Source: Osmia lignaria lignaria (Eukaryota > Arthropoda > Insecta > Hymenoptera > Megachilidae). Taken from it: 64,000 bases of DNA. A model generated the notes under the pieces. The model did not search any database, was not told where the DNA came from, and saw nothing but the letters and a program-made list of their open reading frames with translations. Of the stretch, positions 11,199-24,400 are shown one piece after another (the stretch's first letter is position 1; each line of letters starts with the position of its first letter). The stretch lies in assembly GCF_051020975.1 (NCBI RefSeq), contig NW_027478167.1, positions 10,912,001 to 10,976,000 on the forward strand, written 5' to 3'. The position numbers and the translations under genes are program-made.

Positions 11199-13130
11199 TT
11201 GCAGATATATCTCAAGGGAAGGGGCCTGACGGACATATTTCGAGATATTTCTTCTTCTTGTTGTTCTTCTTCTGCACAGCTAAGCTGGAAGTGGCATTTA
11301 CAGCTCGCAATAGTGCAGAGTTATCTCAAAGAAAGGGGCCACGGTGTTTCTGTATCTCTATTATGTTGGTGCGGCTTCGGAACTTTTAAATATCTTGATA
11401 TATCTCGAGAACTACGCATCAGATCAAAAAATATCATAGAACATAAAAAGTAGGAAACTTAATTCTCTACAAAAAAGGTCTCTTAACATTTTGCCATAGC
11501 TCTCTTCGTTTCCGAGATATTTGCAGATTTATCTCAAGGGAAGGGGCCTGACGGACATATTTCGAGATATTTCTTATTCTTGATGTTCTTCTTCTGCACA
11601 GCTAAGCTGGAAGTGGCATTTGCAGCTCGCAATAGTGCAGAGTTATCTCAAAGAAAGGGGCCACGGTGTTTCTGTATCTCTATTATGTTGGTGCGGCTTC
11701 GGAACTTTTAAATATCTTGATATATCTCGAGAACTACGCATCTGATCAAAAAATATCATAGAACATAAAACGTAGGAAACTTAATTCTCTACAAGAAAGG
11801 TCTCTCAACATTTTGCCATAGCTCGCTTCGTTTCCGAGATATTTGCAGATTTATCTCAAGGGAAGGGGCCTGACGGACATATTTCGAGATATTTCTTCTT
11901 CTTGTTGTTCTTCTTCTGCACAGCTAAGCTGGAAGTGGCATTTGCGGCTCGCACTAGTGCAGAGTTATCTCAAAGAAAGGGGCCACGGTGTTTCTGTATC
12001 TCTATTATGTTGGTGCGGCTTTGGAACTTTTAAATATCTCGATATATCTCGAAAACTACGCTTCTGACCAAAAAATATCATAGAACATAAATTGTACGAA
12101 ACATAATTCTCTACAAAAAAGGTCTCTTAACATTTTGCCATAGCTCGCTTCGTTTCCGAGATATTTGCAGATATATCTCAAGGGAAGGGGCCTGACGGAC
12201 ATATTTCGAGATATTTCTTCTTCTTCTTGTTCTTCTTCTGCACAGCTAAGCTGGAAGTGGCATTTACAGCTCGCAATAGTGCAGAGTTATCTCAAAGAAA
12301 GGGGCCACGGTGTTTCTGTATCTCTATTATGTTGGTGCGGCTTCGGAACTTTTAAATATCTTGATATATCTCGAGAACTACGCATCAGATTAAAAAATAT
12401 CATAGAACATAAAAAGTAGGAAACTTAATTCTCTACAAAAAAGGTCTCTTAACATTTTGCCATAGCTCTCTTCGTTTCCGAGATATTTGCAGATTTATCT
12501 CAAGGGAAGGGGCCTGACGGACATATTTCGAGATATTTCTTCTTCTTGATGTTCTTCTTCTGCACAGCTAAGCTGGAAGTGGCATTTGCAGCTCGCAATA
12601 GTGCAGAGTTATCTCAAAGAAAGGGGCCACGGTGTTTCTGTATCTCTATTATGTTGGTGCGGCTTCGGAACTTTTAAATATATTGATATATCTCGATAAC
12701 TACGCATCTGATCAAAAAATATCATAGAACATAAAACGTAGGAAACTTAATTCTCTACAAAAAAGGTCTCTCAACATTTTGCCATAGCTCGCTTCGTTTC
12801 CGAGATATTTGCAGATTTATCTCAAGGGAAGGGGCCTGACGGACATATTTCGAGATATTTCTTCTTCTTGTTGTTCTTCTTCTGCACAGCTAAGCTGGAA
12901 GTGGCATTTGCGGCTCGCACTAGTGCAGAGTTATCTCAAAGAAAGGGGCCACGGTGTTTCTGTATCTCTATTATGTTGGTGCGGCTTTGGAACTTTTAAA
13001 TATCTCGATATATCTCGAAAACTACGCTTCTGACCAAAAAATATCATAGAACATAAATTGTAGGAAACATAATTCTCTACAAAAAAGGTCTCTTAACATT
13101 TTGCCATAGCTCGCTTCGTTTCCGAGATAT
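11199..13130 (+). repeat. Trimer higher-order repeat, two tandem copies (966 bp each)
   Basis: 11199-12164 and 12165-13130 are successive copies of a three-unit block. Unit 1 has GCAGATATATC and CGCATCAGAT; unit 2 has CTTGATGTTC in the pyrimidine tract (a TGA in the common frame), AAAACGTAGG and CTCTCAAC; unit 3 has GGCTTTGGAAC and CTTCTGACC. A third copy of the same trimer lies at 14741-15706. Small differences separate copies, for example TTCTTATTC at 11571 against TTCTTCTTC in the second copy. Confidence 0.88.
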
Positions 13131-14418
13131 TTGCAGATATATCTCAAGGGAAGGGGCCTGACGGACATATTTCGAGATATTTCTTCTTCTTGTTGTTCTT
13201 CTTCTGCACAGCTAAGCTGGAAGTGGCATTTACAGCTCGCAATAGTGCAGAGTTATCTCAAAGAAAGGGGCCACGGTGTTTCTGTATCTCTATTATGTTG
13301 GTACGGCTTCGGAACTTTTAAATATCTTGATATATCTCGAGAACTACGCATCAGATCAAAAAATATCATAGAACATAAAAAGTAGGAAACTTAATTCTCT
13401 ACACAAAAGGTCTCTTAACATTTTGCCATAGCTCTCTTCGTTTCCGAGATATTTGCAGATTTATCTCAAGGGAAGGGGCCTGACGGACATATTTCGAGAT
13501 ATTTCTTCTTCTTGTTGTTCTTCTTCTGCACAGCTAAGCTGGAAGTGGCATTTACAGCTCGCAATACTGCAGAGTTATCTCAAAGAAAGGGGCCACGGTG
13601 TTTCTGTATCCCTATTATGTTGGTGCGGCTTCGGAACTTTTAAATATCTCGATATATCTCGAAAACTACGCTTCTGATCAAAAAATATCATAGAACATAA
13701 ATTGTAGGAAACATAATTCTCTACAAAAAACGTCTCTTAACATTTTGCCATAGCTCGCTTCGTTTCCGAGATATTTGCAGATTCAGCTCAAAGGAATTGG
13801 CCTGACGGACATATTTCGAGATATTTCTTCTTCTTGTTGTTCTTCTTCTGCACAGCTAAGCTGGAAGTGGCATTTACAGCTCGCAATAGTGCAGAGTTAT
13901 CTCAAAGAAAGGGGCCACGGTGTTTCTGTATCTCTATTATGTTGGTGCGGCTTCGGAACTTTTAAATATCTTGATATATCTCGAGAACTACGCATCAGAT
14001 CAAAAAATATCATAGAACATAAAAAGTAGGAAACTTAATTCTCTACACAAAAGGTCTCTTAACATTTTGCCATAGCTCTCTTCGTTTCCGAGATATTTGC
14101 AGATTTATCTCAAGGGAAGGGGCCTGACGGACATATTTCGAGATATTTCTTCTTCTTGTTGTTCTTCTTCTGCACAGCTAAGCTGGAAGTGGCATTTACA
14201 GCTCGCAATACTGCAGAGTTATCTCAAAGAAAGGGGCCACGGTGTTTCTGTATCCCTATTATGTTGGTGCGGCTTCGGAACTTTTAAATATCTCGATATA
14301 TCTCGAAAACTACGCTTCTGATCAAAAAATATCATAGAACATAAATTGTAGGAAACATAATTCTCTACAAAAAACGTCTCTTAACATTTTGCCATAGCTC
14401 GCTTCGTTTCCGAGATAT
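13131..14418 (+). repeat. Dimer higher-order repeat, two tandem copies (644 bp each)
   Basis: 13131-13774 and 13775-14418 alternate a unit with the CGCATCAGAT 3' end and CTACACAAAAGG and a unit with AATACTGCAG (a PstI site). The second copy opens with the QIQ-type 5' segment (CAGATTCAGCTCAAAGGAAT) instead of CAGATATATCTCAAGGGAAG, while the rest matches. This indicates replacement of the first few tens of bases by conversion or exchange. Confidence 0.82.
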
Positions 14419-16672
14419 TTGCAGATTCAGCTCAAAGGAACTGGCCTGACGGACATATTTCGAGATATTTCTTCTTCTTGTTGTTCTTCCTCTCCGCAGC
14501 TAAGCTGGAAGTGGCATTTGCAGCTCGCAATAGTGCAGAGTTATCTCAAAGAAAGGGGCCACGGTGTTTCTGTATCTCTATTATGTTGGTGCGGCTTTGG
14601 AACTTTTAAATATCTCGATATATCTCGAAAACTACGCTTCTGATCAAAAAATATCATAGAACATAAATTGTAGGAAACATAATTCTCTACAAAAAAGGTC
14701 TCTTAACATTTTGCCATAGCTCGCTTCGTTTCCGAGATATTTGCAGATATATCTCAAGGGAAGGGGCCTGACGGACATATTTCGAGATATGTCTTCTTCT
14801 TGTTGTTCTTCTTCTGCACAGCTAAGCTGGAAGTGGCATTTACAGCTCGCAATAGTGCAGAGTTATCTCAAAGAAAGGGGCCACGGTGTTTCTGTATCTC
14901 TATTATGTTGGTGCGGCTTCGGAACTTTTAAATATCTTGATATATCTCGAGAACTACGCATCAGATCAAAAAATATCATAGAACATAAAAAGTAGGAAAC
15001 TTAATTCTCTACAAAAAAGGTCTCTTAACATTTTGCCATAGCTCTCATCGTTTCCGAGATATTTGCAGATTTATCTCAAGGGAAGGGGCCTGACGGACAT
15101 ATTTCGAGATATTTCTTCTTCTTGATGTTCTTCTTCTGCACAGCTAAGCTGGAAGTGGCATTTGCAGCTCGCAATAGTGCAGAGTTATCTCAAATAAAGG
15201 GGCCACGGTGTTTCTGTATCTCTATTATGTTGGTGCGGCTTCGGAACTTTTAAATATCTTGATATATCTCGAGAACTACGCATCTGATCAAAAAATATCA
15301 TAGAACATAAAACGTAGGAAACTTAATTCTCTACAAAAAAGGTCTCTCAACATTTTGCCATAGCTCGCTTCGTTTCCGAGATATTTGCAGATTTATCTCA
15401 AGGGAAGGGGCCTGACGGACATATTTCGAGATATTTCTTCTTCTTGTTGTTCTTCTTCTGCACAGCTAAGCTGGAAGTGGCATTTGCGGCTCGCACTAGT
15501 GCAGAGTTATCTCAAAGAAAGGGGCCACGGTGTTTCTGTATCTCTATTATGTTGGTGCGGCTTTGGAACTTTTAAATATCTCGATATATCTCGAAAACTA
15601 CGCTTCTGACCAAAAAATATCATAGAACATAAATTGTACGAAACATAATTCTCTACAAAAAAGGTCTCTTAACATTTTGCCATAGCTCGCTTCGTTTCCG
15701 AGATATTTGCAAATATATCTCAAGGGAAGGGGCCTGACGGACATATTTCGAGATATTTCTTCTTCTTGTTGTTCTTCTTCTGCACAGCTAAGCTGGAAGT
15801 GGCATTTACAGCTCGCAATAGTGCAGAGTTATCTCAAAGAAAGGGGCCACGGTGTTTCTGTATCTCTATTATGTTGGTGCGGCTTCGGAACTTTTAAATA
15901 TCTTGATATATCTCGAGAACTACGCATCTGATCAAAAAATATCATAGAACATAAAAAGTAGGCAACTTAATTCTCTACAAAAAAGGTCTCTTAACATTTT
16001 GCCATAGCTCGCTTCGTTTCCGAGATATTTGCAGATATATCTCAAGGGAAGGGGCCTGACGGACATATTTCGAGATATTTCTTCTTCTTGTTGTTCTTCT
16101 TCTGCACAGCTAAGCTGGAAGTGGCATTTCCGGCTCGCACTAGTGCAGAGTTATCTCAACGAAAGGGGCCACGGTGTTTCTGTATCTCTATTATGTTGGT
16201 GCGGCTTCGGAACTTTTAAATATCTTGATATATCTCGAGAACTACGCATCTGATCAAAAAATATCATAGAACATAAAAAGTAGGCAACTTAATTCTCTAC
16301 AAAAAAGGTCTCTTAACATTTTGCCATAGCTCGCTTCGTTTCCGAGATATTTGCAGATATATCTCAAGGGAAGGGGCCTGACGGACATATTTCGAGATAT
16401 TTCTTCTTCTTGTTGTTCTTCTTCTGCACAGCTAAGCTGGAAGTGGCATTTCCGGCTCGCACTAGTGCAGAGTTATCTCAACGAAAGGGGCCACGGTGTT
16501 TCTGTATCTCTATTATGTTGGTGCGGCTTCGGAACTTTTAAATATCCCGATATATCTCGAAAACTACGCTTCTGATCAAAAAATATCATAGAACATAAAT
16601 TGTAGGAAACATAATTCTCTACAAAAAAGGTCTCTTAACATTTTGCCATAGCTCTCTTCGTTTCCGAGATAT
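14419..16672 (+). repeat. Seven units: third trimer copy and an adjacent near-identical pair
   Basis: 14741-15706 repeats the trimer of 11199-13130, with GATATGTCTTC as a new marker in its first unit. The units at 16029 and 16351 are adjacent and share GCATTTCCGGCTCGCAC, TCTCAACGAAAGG and a GTAGGCAAC upstream. They differ mainly at the 3' end (TCTTGAT...CGAGAAC against TCCCGAT...CGAAAAC), as expected from a one-unit duplication with one exchange. Confidence 0.82.
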
Positions 16673-19600
16673 TTGCAGATTTATCTCAGGGGAAGGGGCC
16701 TGACGGACATATTTCGAGATATTTCTTCTTCTTGTTGTTCTTCTTCTGCACAGCTAAGCTGGAAGTGGCATTTACAGCTCGCAATACTGCAGAGTTATCT
16801 CAAAGAAAGGGGCCACGGTGTTTCTGTATCCCTATTATGTTGGTGCGGCTTCGGAACTTTTAAATATCTCGATATATCTCGAAAACTACGCTTCTGATCA
16901 AAAAATATCATAGAACATAAATTGTAGGAAACATAATTCTCTACAAAAAACGTCTCTTAACATTTTTCCATAGCTCGCTTCGTTTCCGAGATATTTGCAG
17001 ATTCAGCTCAAAGGAACTGGCCTGACGGACATATTTCGAGATATTTCTTCTTCTTGTTGTTCTTCCTCTGCACAGCTAAGCTGGAAGTGGCATTTGCAGC
17101 TCGCAATAGTGCAGAGTTATCTCAAAGAAAGGGGCCACGGTGTTTCTGTATCTCTATTATGTTGGTGCGGCTTTGGAACTTTTAAATATCTCGATATATC
17201 TCGAAAACTACGCTTCTGATCAAAAAATATCATAGAACATAAATTGTAGGAAACATAATTCTCTACAAAAAAGGTCTGTTAACATTTTGCCATAGCCCGC
17301 TTCGTTTCCGAGATATTTGCAGATATATCTCAAGGGAAGGGGCCTGACGGACATATTTCGAGATATGTCTTCTTCTTGTTGTTCTTCTTCTGCACAGCTA
17401 AGCTGGAAGTGGCATTTACAGCTCGCAATAGTGCAGAGTTATCTCAAAGAAAGGGGCCACGGTGTTTCTGTATCTCTATTATGTTGGTGCGGCTGCGGAA
17501 CTTTTAAATATCTTGATATATCTCGAGAACTACGCATCAGATCAAAAAATATCATAGAACATAAAAAGTAGGAAACTTAATTCTCTACAAAAAAGGTCTC
17601 TTAACATTTTGCCATAGCTCTCTTCGTTTCCGAGATATTTGCAGATTTATCTCAAGGGAAGGGGCCTGACGGACATATTTCGAGATATTTCTTCTTCTTG
17701 ATGTTCTTCTTCTGCACAGCTAAGCTGGAAGTGGCATTTGCAGCTCGCAATAGTGCAGAGTTATCTCAAAGAAAGGGGCCACGGTGTTTCTATATCTCTA
17801 TTATGTTGGTGCGGCTTCGGAACTTTTAAATATCTTGATATATCTCGAGAACTACGCATCAGATCAAAAAATATCATAGAACATAAAAAGTAGGAAACTT
17901 AATTCTCTACACAAAAGGTCTCTTAATATTTTGCCATAGCTCTCTTCGTTTCCGAGATATTTGCAGCTTTATCTCAAGGGAAGGGGCCTGACGGACATAT
18001 TTCGAGATATTTCTTCTTCTTGTTGTTCTTCTTCTGCACAGCTAAGCTGGAAGTGGCATTTACAGCTCGCAATACTGCAGAGTTATCTCAAAGAAAGGGG
18101 CCACGGTGTTTCTGTATCCCTATTATGTTGGTGCGGCTTCGGAACTTTTAAATATCTCGATATATCTCGAAAACTACGCTTCTGATCAAAAAATATCATA
18201 GAACATAAATTGTAGGAAACATAATTCTCTACAAAAAAGGTCTCTTAACATTTTGCCATAGCTCTCTTCGTTTCCGAGATATTTGCAGATTTATCTCAAG
18301 GGAAGGGGCCTGACGGACATATTTCGAGATATTTCTTCTTCTTGTTGTTCTTCTTCTGCACAGCTAAGCTGGAAGTGGCATTTACAGCTCGCAATACTGC
18401 AGAGTTATCTCAAAGAAGGGGGCCACGGTGTTTCTGTATCCCTATTATGTTGGTGCGGCTTCGGAACTTTTAAATATCTCGATATATCTCGAAAACTACG
18501 CTTCTGATCAAAAAATATCATAGAACATAAATTGTAGGAAACATAATTCTCTACAAAAAACGTCTCTTAACATTTTGCCATAGCTCGCTTCGTTTCCGAG
18601 ATATTTGCAGATTCAGCTCAAAGGAACTGGCCTGACGGACATATTTCGAGATATTTCTTCTTCTTGTTGTTCTTCCTCTGCACAGCTAAGCTGGAAGTGG
18701 CATTTGCAGCTCGCAATAGTGCAGAGTTATCTCAAAGAAAGGGGCCACGGTGTTTCTGTATCTCTATTATGTTGGTGCGGCTTTGGAACTTTTAAATATC
18801 TCGATATATCTCGAAAACTACGCTTCTGATCAAAAAATATCATAGAACATAAATTGTAGGAAACATAATTCTCTACAAAAAAGGTCTCTTAACATTTTGC
18901 CATAGCCCGCTTCGTTTCCGAGATATTTGCAGATATATCTCAAGGGAAGGGGCCTGACGGACATATTTCGAGATATGTCTTCTTCTTGTTGTTCTTCTTC
19001 TGCACAGCTAAGCTGGAAGTGGCATTTACAGCTCGCAATAGTGCAGAGTTATCTCAAAGAAAGGGGCCACGGTGTTTCTGTATCTCTATTATGTTGGTGC
19101 GGCTGCGGAACTTTTAAATATCTTGATATATCTCGAGAACTACGCATCAGATCAAAAAATATCATAGAACATAAAAAGTAGGAAACTTAATTCTCTACAA
19201 AAAAGGTCTCTTAACATTTTGCCATAGCTCTCTTCGTTTCCGAGATATTTGCAGATTTATCTCAAGGGAAGGGGCCTGACGGACATATTTCGAGATATTT
19301 CTTCTTCTTGATGTTCTTCTTCTGCACAGCTAAGCTGGAAGTGGCATTTGCAGCTCGCAATAGTGCAGAGTTATCTCAAAGAAAGGGGCCACGGTGTTTC
19401 TGTATCTCTATTATGTTGGTGCGGCTTCGGAACTTTTAAATATCTTGATATATCTCGAGAACTACGCATCAGATCAAAAAATATCATAGAACATAAAAAG
19501 TAGGAAACTTAATTCTCTACACAAAAGGTCTCTTAATATTTTGCCATAGCTCTCTTCGTTTCCGAGATATTTGCAGATTTATCTCAAGGGAAGGGGCCTG

Positions 19601-19892
19601 ACGGACATATTTCGAGATATTTCTTCTTCTTGTTGTTCTTCTTCTGCACAGCTAAGCTGGAAGTGGCATTTACAGCTCGCAATACTGCAGAGTTATCTCA
19701 AAGAAAGGGGCCACGGTGTTTCTGTATCTCTATTATGTTGGTGCGGCTTCGGAACTTTTAAATATCTCGATATATCTCGAAAACTACGCTTCTGATCAAA
19801 AAATATCATAGAACATAAATTGTAGGAAACATAATTCTCTACAAAAAAGGTCTCTTAACATTTTGCCATAGCTCGCTTTGTTTCCGAGATAT
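16673..19892 (+). repeat. Pentamer higher-order repeat, two tandem copies (1610 bp each)
   Basis: 16673-18282 and 18283-19892 match at an offset of exactly 1610 bp. Order of units: AATACTGCAG type; QIQ 5' type with GGCTTTGGAAC; GATATGTCTTC type with GGCTGCGGAAC; CTTGATGTTC type; AATACTGCAG type. Private shared markers include CATAGCCCGC (17292 and 18902) and CTTAATATTTTG (17923 and 19533). The third and fourth units resemble the first and second units of the nearby trimer, so the pentamer was assembled from the same families. Confidence 0.88.
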
Positions 19893-21824
19893 TTGCAGAT
19901 TTATCTCAAGGGAAGGGGCCTGACGGACATATTTCGAGATATTTCTTCTTCTTGTTGTTCTTCTTCTGCACAGCTAAACTGGAAGTGGCATTTCCAGCTC
20001 GCAATAGTGCAGGGTTATCTCAAAGAGAGGGGCCACGGTGTTTCTGTATCTCTATTATGTTGGTGCGGCTTCGGAACTTTTAAATATCTCGATATATCTC
20101 GAAAACTACGCTTCTGATCAAAAAATATCATAGAACATAAATTGTAGGAAACATAATTCTCTACAAAAAACGTCTCTTAACATTTTGCCATAGCTCGCTT
20201 CGTTTCCGAGATATTTGCAGATTCAGCTCAAAGGAACTGGCCTGACGGACATATTTCGAGATATTTCTTCTTCTTGTTGTTCTTCCTCTGCACAGCTAAG
20301 CTGGAAGTGGCATTTGCAGCTCGCAATAGTGCAGAGTTATCTGTAAGAAAGGGGCCACGGTGTTTCTGTATCTCTATTATGTTGGTGCGGCTTCGGAACT
20401 TTTACATATCTTGATATATCTCGAGAACTACGCATCTGATCAAAAAATATCATAGAACATAAAAAGTAGGAAACTTAATTCTCTACAAAAAAGGTCTCTT
20501 AACATTTTACCATAGCTCGCTTCGTTTCCGAGATATTTGCAGATTTATCTCAAGGGAAGGGGCCTGACGGACATATTTCGAGATATTTCTTCTTCTTGTT
20601 GTTCTTCTTCTGCACAGCTAAGCTGGAAGTGGCATTTCCGGCTCGCACTAGTGCAGAGTTATCTCAAAGAAAGGGGCCACGGTGTTTCTGTATCTCTATT
20701 ATGTTGGTGCGGCTTCGGAACTTTTAAATATCTCGATATATCTCGAAAACTACGCTTCTGATCAAAAAATATCATAGAACATAAATTGTAGGAAACATAA
20801 TTCTCTACAAAAAAGGTCTCTTAACATTTTGCCATAGCTCGCTTCGTTTCCGAGATATTTGCAGATTCAGCTCAAAGGAACTGGCCTGACGGACATATTT
20901 CGAGATATTTCTTCTTCTTGTTGTTCTTCCTCTGCACAGCTAAGCTGGATGTGGCATTTGCAGCTCGCAATAGTGCAGAGTTATCTCAAAGAAAGGGGCC
21001 ACGGTGTTTCTGTATCTCTATTATGTTGGTGCGGCTTCGGAACTTTTAAATATCTTGATATATCTCGAGAACTACGCATCTGATCAAAAAATATCATAGA
21101 ACATAAAAAGTAGGAAACTTAATTCTCTACAAAAAAGGTCTCTCAACATTTTGCCATACCTCGCTTCGTTTCCGAGATATTTGCATATTTATCTCAAGGG
21201 AAGGGGCCTGACGGGCATATTTCGAGATATTTCTTCTTCTTGTTGTTCTTCTTCTGCACAGCTAAGCTGGAAGTGGCATTTGCGGCTCGCACTAGTGCAG
21301 AGTTATCTCAAAGAAAGGGGCCACGGTGTTTCTGTATCTCTATTATGTTGGTGCGGCTTCGGAACTTTTAAATATCTTGATATATCTCGAGAACTACGCA
21401 TCTGATCAAAAAATATCATAGAACATAAAAAGTAGGAAACTTAATTCTCTACAAAAAAGGTCTCTTAACATTTTGCCATACCTCGCTTCGTTTCCGAGAT
21501 ATTTGCATATTTATCTCAAGGGAAGGGGCCTGACGGACATATTTCGAGATATTTCTTCTTCTTGTTGTTCTTCTTCTGCACAGCTAAGCTGGAAGTGGCA
21601 TTTGCGGCTCGCACTAGTGCAGAGTTATCTCAAAGAAAGGGGCCACGGTGTTTCTGTATCTCTATTATGTTGGTGCGGCTTCGGAACTTTTAAATATCTC
21701 GATATATCTCGAAAACTACGCTTCTGATCAAAAAATATCATAGAACCTAAATTGTAGGAAACATAATTCTCTACAAAAAAGGTCTCTTAACATTTTGCCA
21801 TAGCTCGCTTCGTTTCCGAGATAT
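19893..21824 (+). repeat. Six mixed units leading into the CATACC unit family
   Basis: Units at 19893, 20215, 20537, 20859, 21181 and 21503. The unit at 20215 has ATCTGTAAG, a stop in the common frame. The units at 21181 and 21503 are preceded by GCCATACCTCGC and start TTGCATATTT, markers that recur at 22469-24078 and near 25981. No unique sequence is present. Confidence 0.85.
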
Positions 21825-22468
21825 TTGCAGATTCAACTCAAAGGAACTGGCCTGACGGACATATTTCGAGATATTTCTTCTTCTTGTTGTTCTTCCTCTG
21901 CACAGCTAAGCTGGAAGTGGCATTTGCAGCTCGCAATAGTGCAGAGTTATCTCGAAGAAAGGGGCCACGGTGTTTCTGTATCTCTATTATGTTGGTGCGG
22001 CTTCGGAACTTTAAAATATCTTTATATATCTCGAGAACTACGCATCTGATTAAAAAATATCATAGAACGTAAAAAGTAGGAAACTTAATTCTCTACAAAT
22101 AAAGTCGCTTAACATTTTGCCATAGCTCGCTTCGTTTCCGAGATATTTGCAGATTCAGCTCAAAGGAACTGGCCTGACGGACATATTTCGAGATATTTCT
22201 TCTTCTTGTTGTTCTTCCTCTGCACAGCTAAGCTGGAAGTGGCATTTGCAGCTCGCAATAGTGCAGAGTTATCTCAAAGAAAGGGGCCACGGTGTTTCTG
22301 TATCTCTATTATGTTGGTGCGGCTTCGGAACTTTTAAATATCTTGATATATCTCGAGAACTACGCATCTGATCAAAAAATATCATAGAACATAAAAAGTA
22401 GGAAACTTAATTCTCTACAACAAAGGTCTCTTAACATTTTGCCATACCTCGCTTCGTTTCCGAGATAT
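21825..22468 (+). repeat. Two-unit block, first copy (partner at 25367-26010)
   Basis: From about 21870 onward these units match 25367-26010 at offset 3542, eleven units. Shared private markers are ACTTTAAAATATCTTTATATATC and CTACAAATAAAGTCGC, found nowhere else that I saw. The 5' end of the first unit is QIQ type here but standard in the partner, so one exchange point lies inside the unit. Confidence 0.8.
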
Positions 22469-24400
22469 GTGCAGATTTATCTCAAGGGAAGGGGCCTGAC
22501 GGACATATTTCGAGATATTTCTTCTTCTTGTTGTTCTTCTTCTGCACAGCTAAGCTGGAAGTGGCATTTGCGGCTCGCACTAGTGCAGAGTTATCTCAAA
22601 GAAAGGGGCCACGGTGTTTCTGTATCTCTATTATGTTGGTGCGGCTTCGGAACTTTTAAATATCTTGATATATCTCGAGAACTACGCATCTGATCAAAAA
22701 ATATCATAGAACATAAAAAGTAGGAAACTTAATTCTCTACAAAAAAGGTCTCTTAACATTTTGCCATAGCTCGCTTCGTTTCCGAGATATTTGCATATTT
22801 ATCTCAAGGGAAGGGGCCTGACGGACATATTTCGAGATATTTCTTCTTCTTGTTGTTCTTCTTCTGCACAGCTAAGCTGGAAGTGGCATTTGCGGCTCGC
22901 ACTAGTGCAGAGTTATCTCAAAGAAAGGGGCCACGGTGTTTCTGTATCCCTATTATGTTGGTGCGGCTTCGGAACTTTTAAATATCGCGATATATCTCGA
23001 AAACTACGCTTCTGATCAAAAAATATCATAGAACATAAATTGTAGGAAACATAATTCTCTATAAAAAACGTCTCTTAACATTTTGTCATAGCTCGCTTCG
23101 TTTCCGAGATATTTGCAGATTCAGCTCAAAGGAACTGGCCTGACGGACATATTTCGAGATATTTCTTCTTCTTGTTGTTCTTCCTCTGCACAGCTAAGCT
23201 GGAAGTGGCATTTGCAGCTCGCAATAGTGCAGAGTTATCTCAAAGAAAGGGGCCACGGTGTTTCTGTATCTCTATTATGTTGGTGCGGCTTCGGAACTTT
23301 TAAATATCTTGATATATCTCGAGAACTACGCATCTGATCAAAAAATATCATAGAACATAAAAAGTAGGAAACTTAATTCTCTACAAAAAAGGTCTCTTAA
23401 CATTTTGCCATACCTCGCTTCGTTTCCGAGATATTTGCATATTTATCTCAAGGGAAGGGGCCTGACGGACATATTTCGAGATATTTCTTCTTCTTGTTGT
23501 TCTTCTTCTGCACAGCTAAGCTGGAAGTGGCATTTGCGGCTCGCACTAGTGCAGAGTTATCTCAAAGAAAGGGGCCACGGTGTTTCTGTATCTCTATTAT
23601 GTTGGTGCGGCTTCGGAACTTTTAAATATCTTGATATATCTCGAGAACTACGCATCTGATCAAAAAATATCATAGAACATAAAAAGTAGGAAACTTAATT
23701 CTCTACAAAAAAGGTCTCTTAACATTTTGCCATACCTCGCTTCGTTTCCGAGATATTTGCATATTTATCTCAAGGGAAGGGGCCTGACGGACATATTTCG
23801 AGATATTTCTTCTTCTTGTTGTTCTTCTTCTGCACAGCTAAGCTGGAAGTGGCATTTGCGGCTCGCACTAGTGCAGAGTTATCTCAAAGAAAGGGGCCAC
23901 GGTGTTTCTGTATCCCTATTATGTTGGTGCGGCTTCGGAACTTTTAAATATCGCGATATATCTCGAAAACTACGCTTCTGATCAAAAAATATCATAGAAC
24001 ATAAATTGTAGGAAACATAATTCTCTATAAAAAACGTCTCTTAAGATTTTGTCATAGCTCGCTTCGTTTCCGAGATATTTGCAGATTCAGCTCAAAGGAA
24101 CTGGCCTGACGGACATATTTCGAGATATTTCTTCTTCTTGTTGTTCTTCCTCTGCACAGCTAAGCTGGAAGTGGCATTTGCAGCTCGCAATAGTGCAGAG
24201 TTATCTCAAAGAAAGGGGCCACGGTGTTTCTGTATCTCTATTATGTTGGTGCGGCTTCGGAACTTTTAAATATCTTGATATATCTCGAGAACTACGCATC
24301 TGATCAAAAAATATCATAGAACATAAATTGTAGGAAACATAATTCTCTACAAAAAAGGTCTCTTAACATTTTGCCATAGCTCGCTTCGTTTCCGAGATAT
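22469..24400 (+). repeat. Trimer higher-order repeat, two tandem copies (966 bp each)
   Basis: 22469-23434 and 23435-24400. Unit order: type II 3' end after a CATACC junction; unit starting TTGCATATTT with ATATCGCGATAT and a type I 3' end; QIQ-type unit preceded by CTATAAAAAACG and TTTTGTCATAG. Differences include CATAGC against CATACC before the middle unit and CTTAACATT against CTTAAGATT before the third. Confidence 0.87.
22982..22993. repeat. 12-bp perfect palindrome ATATCGCGATAT
   Basis: A single T to G change in ATATCTCGATAT makes this perfect dyad, containing a TCGCGA site. It is present again at 23948-23959 in the partner unit of the trimer copy and I saw it in no other unit. Confidence 0.85.
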
